The notes below the pieces were generated by a model. The model was not told the DNA's origin. It saw only the letters and a list, made by a program, of their open reading frames with translations, and made no database searches. The position numbers were made by a program, and so were the translations under genes. Shown here one piece after another: positions 60,350 to 64,000 of a DNA stretch of 64,000 bases. Source of the DNA: Nocardioides sp. Soil797 (GTDB taxonomy: Bacteria; Actinomycetota; Actinomycetes; Propionibacteriales; Nocardioidaceae). The DNA is taken from NCBI GenBank assembly GCA_001429555.1, contig LMSR01000016.1, forward strand, positions 361,011 to 425,010. The letters are read 5' to 3'. The first letter of the stretch is position 1, and each line of letters opens with the position of its first letter.

Positions 60350-60840
60350 CCACGCCGCCGGCGGCAATCCTGCCGGCCGCCGTGGTGGTGGCCTCCAACC
60401 GTGCTGCCGCCGGTGTGTACGACGACACGACCGGTCCGCTGATCGTGGACGCCTTGCAGGGTTGGGGATTCTCGGTCGACGAGCCCTCAGTCGTGCCCGA
60501 CGGCGAGCCGGTCGGTGCCGCGATCACGGCGGCCGTCTCCGCCGGCGCCCGCGTGGTGATCACCACCGGGGGCACCGGACTCACGCCGACCGACCGTACT
60601 CCCGAGGTCACCCGCGGGCTGTTCGACCGTGAGGTGCCCGGCATCGCCGAGTCGATCCGTGCGTACGGCGTGGCCAAGGGCGTGCCGACGGCTGCTCTCT
60701 CGCGTGGGCTCGCCGGTGTCATCGGGTCGTGCCTGGTGGTGAACCTCCCCGGCTCCCGCGGTGGCGTGAAGGACGGCCTCGCCGTGCTGGAGCCGTTGCT
60801 GCGCCACGCCGTCGAGCAGATCGTCGGGAGCGACCATTGA
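60346..60840 (+). CDS. Molybdenum cofactor biosynthesis protein MogA/MoaB
   Basis: A 164-residue MoCF-biosynthesis-domain protein that adenylates molybdopterin: [15 protein letters not shown] (MPT-binding) and [15 protein letters not shown]. Single-domain, so a MogA/MoaB partner of the MoeA encoded upstream. GTG start in GTGA overlap; stop overlaps the next ATG by TGATG. Confidence 0.94.
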   Translation: MTTPPAAILPAAVVVASNRAAAGVYDDTTGPLIVDALQGWGFSVDEPSVVPDGEPVGAAITAAVSAGARVVITTGGTGLTPTDRTPEVTRGLFDREVPGIAESIRAYGVAKGVPTAALSRGLAGVIGSCLVVNLPGSRGGVKDGLAVLEPLLRHAVEQIVGSDH

Positions 60841-61424
60841 TGAGCCACTGGCCGGTGACGCTGCAGCATGCCGAGGTGACGCTCCGACCGATCGAGCAGG
60901 CCGACGCGCATGACTGGCGCGAGGTCCGGGCCCGCAACGCGGACTGGTTGAAGCCCTGGGACGCCACCGTCCCGCCCGGGGCGCAGGGCCGGCCGGCAAC
61001 CTTCCGCGGCATGGTGAAACGCCTGACCAAGCTGGCCCGGGTGGACGAGGCGATGCCGTTCGTGGTCGAGGTCGACGGGCGCCTGGTCGGCCAGGTGACA
61101 GTCAGCAACATCGTCCGCGGGTCGGGCCAGTTCGCCTCGATCGGCTACTGGATCGACCAGCGGGTGGCCGGGCGTGGAGTGATGCCGTTGGCCGTGGCGA
61201 TGGCGATCGACTACTGCTTCCTGGTCGCCGGCCTGCATCGCATCGAGATCTCGATCCGCCCGGAGAACACCAACTCCCTGCGGGTGGTGGAGAAACTCGA
61301 CATCCGCGAAGTCGGCTACGCGCCGAAGTTCCTGCACATCGACGGCGAGTGGCGCGACCATCGACAGTTCGCGATCACTGCCGAGGAGTGCCCCGGGGGT
61401 CTCGTGAAGCGGTTGGAAGCCTGA
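60840..61424 (+). CDS. RimJ/RimL-type GNAT acetyltransferase
   Basis: A 194-residue GNAT of the ribosomal-protein-alanine acetyltransferase type: LRPIEQADAHDWREVRARNADWLKPW, acetyl-CoA motif in QRVAGRGVMPLAVAMAIDYCF, and RPENTNSLRVVEKL. It occupies the Rv0995 (rimJ) position between Mog and GlpR in actinobacterial genomes. Target protein unknown. Followed by palindromic element D1. Confidence 0.9.
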   Translation: MSHWPVTLQHAEVTLRPIEQADAHDWREVRARNADWLKPWDATVPPGAQGRPATFRGMVKRLTKLARVDEAMPFVVEVDGRLVGQVTVSNIVRGSGQFASIGYWIDQRVAGRGVMPLAVAMAIDYCFLVAGLHRIEISIRPENTNSLRVVEKLDIREVGYAPKFLHIDGEWRDHRQFAITAEECPGGLVKRLEA

Positions 61425-61441
61425 GCGCCCTGGCACTGTCC

Positions 61442-61493
61442 CCGCAACGTCATACGCCGGGGTCTTCGGGGCGACCGGCGCGTATGACGTCCC
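61442..61493. repeat. Palindromic element D, intergenic copy (D1)
   Basis: 52 nt beginning CCGCAACGTCATACGCCG and ending ATGACGTCCC; ACGTCATA pairs with TATGACGT and CGCCGG with CCGGCG across a 2-nt CG bulge. It starts 18 nt after the RimJ-type stop. The same-length relative at 26114-26165 is inside a coding sequence. Confidence 0.8.
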
Positions 61494-61589
61494 CGCAGGA
61501 CGCCGAAATCACACAGGTCACACCAGTTGTTTTGCGACACACCTATGGACATCCGTCTCAGGCTGCGCTATCGATCTAATCTCTGAGGC

Positions 61590-62435
61590 GTGGACCTGTC
61601 CGGAATCATCTTCGTTGCCCTCGCCATCGCGTGGGCTGTCTACCTGATCCCCAAGGCGCTGCGTCACCACGACGAGGTGTCGCGCAGCCGGTCGGTCGAC
61701 CGGTTCTCCAACACCATGCGGGTGCTGGCCCGCCGGGTGCCCGGCGACAAGGGCAGTGCCCGACTCGTCGTTCAGCCGGGTCGCTCCGACAACCGCACCA
61801 GCGTCGAGGTGAAGGCCGCGACCCCGGTCGCACCGGCCACCCCGGAGCAGATCCGCGCCCGACGTGAGGCGACCCGCGTCGCGACCGCGCGTCGTCGCCG
61901 CGTCTTCGGCATCCTCGTCTTCCTCAACGTAGCCGTCGCCGCCGTCGCCACTGCCGGAGTCATCGGTTGGGTCTGGCAGACCGTTCCGGTCGGCCTTCTG
62001 GTCGTGTGGCTGGTCCTGTGTCGGGTGATGGTCAAGAACGAGATCGCCGCTGACGGGGTGCTGCTCGGCACCGCTCCGGTGGAGGATGCGCTGGCGGAGG
62101 AGTCCGACGAGCTCGCCGCCGACGTGCCCGCTGAATACGCCGTCGCCCGCAACGAGCAGGGCTTCGACGAGGTGGCCCCGTCCGCTGAGACCTCGACGAT
62201 CCACGCCGTCGACCCCGACCTGTGGGACCCGCTGCCGGTGACCCTGCCGACGTACGTCTCCAAGCCGGCCGCCGTGCGCCGCTCCGTGCGCACCATCAAC
62301 CTCGGTGAGCCGGGCGCCTGGACCTCCGGCCGAACCGACGAGGACGCCGCGCTGGCCCGCCAGTCCGACGCTGCTGACCAGGCCGCGCGCGACGACCGCG
62401 ACCAGGGTGATGAGAAGCAGGCCGTCAACGGCTGA
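61590..62435 (+). CDS. GlpR/SepX-like divisome membrane protein
   Basis: A 281-residue protein opening VDLSGIIFVALAIAWAVYLI, a membrane helix, then PKALRHHDEVSRSRSVDRFSNTMRVLARR, a conserved cytosolic box, a second hydrophobic hairpin (about 105-150) and a variable acidic tail. This N-terminus and gene order (moeA/glp-moaC-mog-rimJ-here) match Rv0996/GlpR and Streptomyces SepX, membrane proteins linked to FtsZ and division. Known for those relatives, inferred here. TAATCT (61577-61582) lies 7 nt before the GTG. Confidence 0.85.
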   Translation: MDLSGIIFVALAIAWAVYLIPKALRHHDEVSRSRSVDRFSNTMRVLARRVPGDKGSARLVVQPGRSDNRTSVEVKAATPVAPATPEQIRARREATRVATARRRRVFGILVFLNVAVAAVATAGVIGWVWQTVPVGLLVVWLVLCRVMVKNEIAADGVLLGTAPVEDALAEESDELAADVPAEYAVARNEQGFDEVAPSAETSTIHAVDPDLWDPLPVTLPTYVSKPAAVRRSVRTINLGEPGAWTSGRTDEDAALARQSDAADQAARDDRDQGDEKQAVNG

Positions 62436-62499
62436 CCGGATTCGGAAGTGGTCGAGCCGGGGTGCTATCGTTTTTTTCGCGTGAGTATGTCGACGCGAT

Positions 62500-62575
62500 G
62501 GGGCTTTGGCGCAGTTGGTAGCGCGTCTCGTTCGCAATGAGAAGGTCAGGGGTTCGAATCCCCTAAGCTCCACCA
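62500..62575 (+). tRNA. tRNA-Ala(CGC)
   Basis: A 76-nt cloverleaf with encoded CCA: acceptor GGGGCTT/AAGCTCC containing the G3-U70 identity pair, D-arm GCGC/GCGC, anticodon loop TTCGCAA (CGC), T-arm AGGGG-TTCGAAT-CCCCT. TATCGT (62466-62471) and a T7 tract just upstream may belong to its promoter. Confidence 0.97.
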
Positions 62576-62600
62576 CGTGATCTCCCCGGAGACACTGCAC

Positions 62601-62629
62601 AGGCCGGACCCAGCACCTGGGGCCGGCCT
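62601..62629 (+). terminator. Terminator after tRNA-Ala
   Basis: AGGCCGG-a-CCC, loop AGCACCT, GGG-g-CCGGCCT: 10 pairs with one A-G mismatch, followed by TCTTGCTT. Starts 25 nt after the tRNA. Confidence 0.75.
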
Positions 62630-62643
62630 TCTTGCTTGTCCGA

Positions 62644-62672
62644 CCCTCCGGGACGGGTGCTGTCCCGGAGGG
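62644..62672 (+). promoter_or_regulatory. Second perfect hairpin upstream of NTF2-like gene
   Basis: CCCTCCGGGAC, 7-nt loop, GTCCCGGAGGG (11 bp perfect). Together with the preceding terminator it gives two tandem hairpins before the next gene; a second-stage terminator or leader structure. Confidence 0.5.
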
Positions 62673-62722
62673 CGGATTCCCGTCAGACTGCTGGTCACTG
62701 CCGCATCGAGAGGACTGCTCAC

Positions 62723-63214
62723 GTGCCCACTCCGGAGGAACGGCTCGCGCGTCTCGAGGCGATCGAGCAGATCAAGGCGCTCAAGCACCGCTACCTCCGG
62801 GCCTGCGACGCCAAGCGTCCCGACGAGTTCCGCGACTGCTTCGTCGCCGACGGTGCGCTGATCGACTACGGCCCGAGCTTGGGGAAGTTCGAGGACGCCG
62901 ACGGGATCGCCGAGGTCTTCAGCCGCCTGGCGCTGCGCCGGGTCGACGACAAGGTCGTCATCCTCGACATGCACCATGCCGTCCACCCGGACATCTCGCT
63001 CGAGAGCGAGACCGAGGCCACCGGCCGCTGGACCCTGCGCTTGCGCCAGGTCAACCTCCTGGACCGGACCGAGCGGGTCAGCGCCATCGAGTACGCCGAC
63101 CGCTACGTCGTCGAGGGCGGCGCATGGCGGATCGCCAGCTGTGAGGTCACCGTGCTGTGGACCCTCGCCAAGCCGTTGCCCGAGGGCTTCGTGATCACGG
63201 AGTCGTTCTCGTGA
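62723..63214 (+). CDS. NTF2-like (SnoaL_4) family protein
   Basis: A 163-residue alpha+beta barrel protein: EERLARLEAIEQIKALKHRYLRACDAKR start, FRDCFVADGALIDYGPS, DMHHAVHPDISLES, and YADRYVVEGGAWRIASCEVTVLWT. The family includes hydrolases, isomerases and dehydratases; the D/H positions typical of SnoaL_4 are present but function is open. GTG at 62723 with GAGAGGA 8 nt upstream. Overlaps the SDR gene by GTGA, suggesting a joint catabolic role. Confidence 0.85.
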   Translation: MPTPEERLARLEAIEQIKALKHRYLRACDAKRPDEFRDCFVADGALIDYGPSLGKFEDADGIAEVFSRLALRRVDDKVVILDMHHAVHPDISLESETEATGRWTLRLRQVNLLDRTERVSAIEYADRYVVEGGAWRIASCEVTVLWTLAKPLPEGFVITESFS

Positions 63215-64000
63215 CGGGCGCTCGCGTCGCCCTTGTGACCGGGGGGAGCAAGGGCGTCGGTCAGGGCATCGCCGTGGGTCTGGCCGAGGCCGGGTGGACG
63301 GTCCACGTCTCCGGTCGCGACGTCGAACGCTTGCGGGCCACCGTCGAGCGCATCAACGCCGCCGGTGGGCGCGGCCGGGCGCACACCTGCGAGCACACCG
63401 ACGATGACGACGTACGCCGTCTGGTGTCGGAGGTGTACGCCGACCGAGGGACCCTGGACCTGCTGGTGAACAACGCCTGGGCCGGTCCGCGGATGAACCA
63501 CGTGACACCCGAGAAGTTCTGGGAGCGTCCGCTGGCCGACTGGGACACCCTGATCGGAGTGGGCCTGCGGGCGCACTATGTCGCGACCCATGCGGTTGCG
63601 CCGCTCATGCTCGGGCAGGGGAAGGGGCTGATCGTCAACATCTCCTCGGTCGGCACCCGCGCCCACCTGCACTCCACCCTCTACGGCATCTCCAAGGCCG
63701 GCCTGGACAAGCTCACCCACGACGCCGGCCTCGAGCTCCGTGATCACGGTGTGACCGTGTTGTCGTTGTGGCCAGGCCTGGTGCGCACCGAGCAGCTGTT
63801 GGCCAGCGGCGTCGACAACATCGCCGGAGTGTCGGTCACCGATGCGGAGACGCCCGAGCTCCAGGGCCGAGTGTTGGCCGCGGTGGCAGCGGACCCGACC
63901 ATCCACGACCGCACCGGCGAGGTGCTGATCACCGCCGAGGCCGCAGTCCACTACGGCGTCACCGAGCCTGACGGGGGAACCCCGGTCTCGCCGCGCCTGA
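63211..64000 (+). CDS. Short-chain dehydrogenase/reductase (3' end outside window)
   Basis: At least 263 codons, open to the last base, so the gene continues beyond the window. NAD(P)-binding ALVTGGSKGVGQGIAVGLAEAG, NNAWAG, catalytic Ser in NISSVGT and YGISKAG (YxxxK). The extended second half (ELRDHGVTVLSLWPGLVRTEQ) resembles DHRS1-type SDRs. GTG start in a GTGA overlap with the NTF2-like gene; substrate unknown. Confidence 0.93.
   Translation, partial: MTGARVALVTGGSKGVGQGIAVGLAEAGWTVHVSGRDVERLRATVERINAAGGRGRAHTCEHTDDDDVRRLVSEVYADRGTLDLLVNNAWAGPRMNHVTPEKFWERPLADWDTLIGVGLRAHYVATHAVAPLMLGQGKGLIVNISSVGTRAHLHSTLYGISKAGLDKLTHDAGLELRDHGVTVLSLWPGLVRTEQLLASGVDNIAGVSVTDAETPELQGRVLAAVAADPTIHDRTGEVLITAEAAVHYGVTEPDGGTPVSPRL

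Overview
The window is high-GC DNA with almost no non-coding space, GTG/TTG starts, ATGA/GTGA gene overlaps and many -10-like boxes (TAnnnT) placed 6-8 nt before a start codon. Gene content (a mkl/yrbE/mceA-F operon beside rpoB-rpoC, IdeR/DtxR, a citrate synthase divergent from pdxH, an LCP protein, a galU-moeA-moaC-mog-rimJ-glpR/sepX string) points to an actinobacterium, most probably Nocardioidaceae (Nocardioides-like). The genus is an inference from gene order, not from a search.

Layout. 1-10642: a complete Mce lipid-import operon except for the 5' part of its ATPase, closed by two Mce-associated membrane proteins, the second with an HPD-less J-domain-like N-terminus. 10774-18413: rpoB and rpoC with a promoter, an inter-gene 14-bp hairpin and a terminator. 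18457-29813: housekeeping and catabolic genes (PlsC-type acyltransferase, two tandem membrane acyltransferases, double Nudix, Fe-alcohol dehydrogenase/transhydrogenase, a D-lactate-dehydrogenase-type FAD/Fe-S fusion, a 28-residue membrane peptide, methyltransferase, beta-propeller protein, macro-domain hydrolase). 29920-39100: serC, GNAT, an ABC-2 exporter divergent from a NarL-type two-component system, a methyltransferase, citrate synthase, pdxH, a sulfotransferase-like protein. 39146-43514: a TetR-controlled heterodimeric ABC exporter. 43524-43801: a minus-strand locus with a good promoter, a near-perfect Shine-Dalgarno, a 12-codon mini-ORF and a compact three-way-junction fold. 43806-49484: GH13 alpha-glucosidase, hotdog-like protein, ideR, sirtuin, DUF2277, enoyl-reductase-like protein, tRNA-Arg(CCU). 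49631-56630: LCP protein, acidic small protein, a frameshifted AbiEi/DUF559 gene bracketed by two palindromic elements, mscL, SAF-domain protein, FmdB, penicillin-acylase-family protein. 56627-62435: 5-FTHF cyclo-ligase, UDP-glucose pyrophosphorylase, molybdenum-cofactor genes and the GlpR/SepX division protein. 62500-64000: tRNA-Ala(CGC), an NTF2-like protein and a 3'-truncated SDR.

The most unusual structure not explained by genes is a set of long-armed palindromic elements (arms up to 21-23 nt) sitting at the 3' ends of genes: 26897-26963, 29809-29924 (its ends supply the TAG stop codons of two convergent genes), 51252-51344 and 52287-52379 (two copies bracketing a frameshifted gene), and 61442-61493 with a second copy inside a coding sequence at 26114-26165. 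The minus-strand small RNA/peptide locus at 43524-43801 is the other candidate for an undescribed system.
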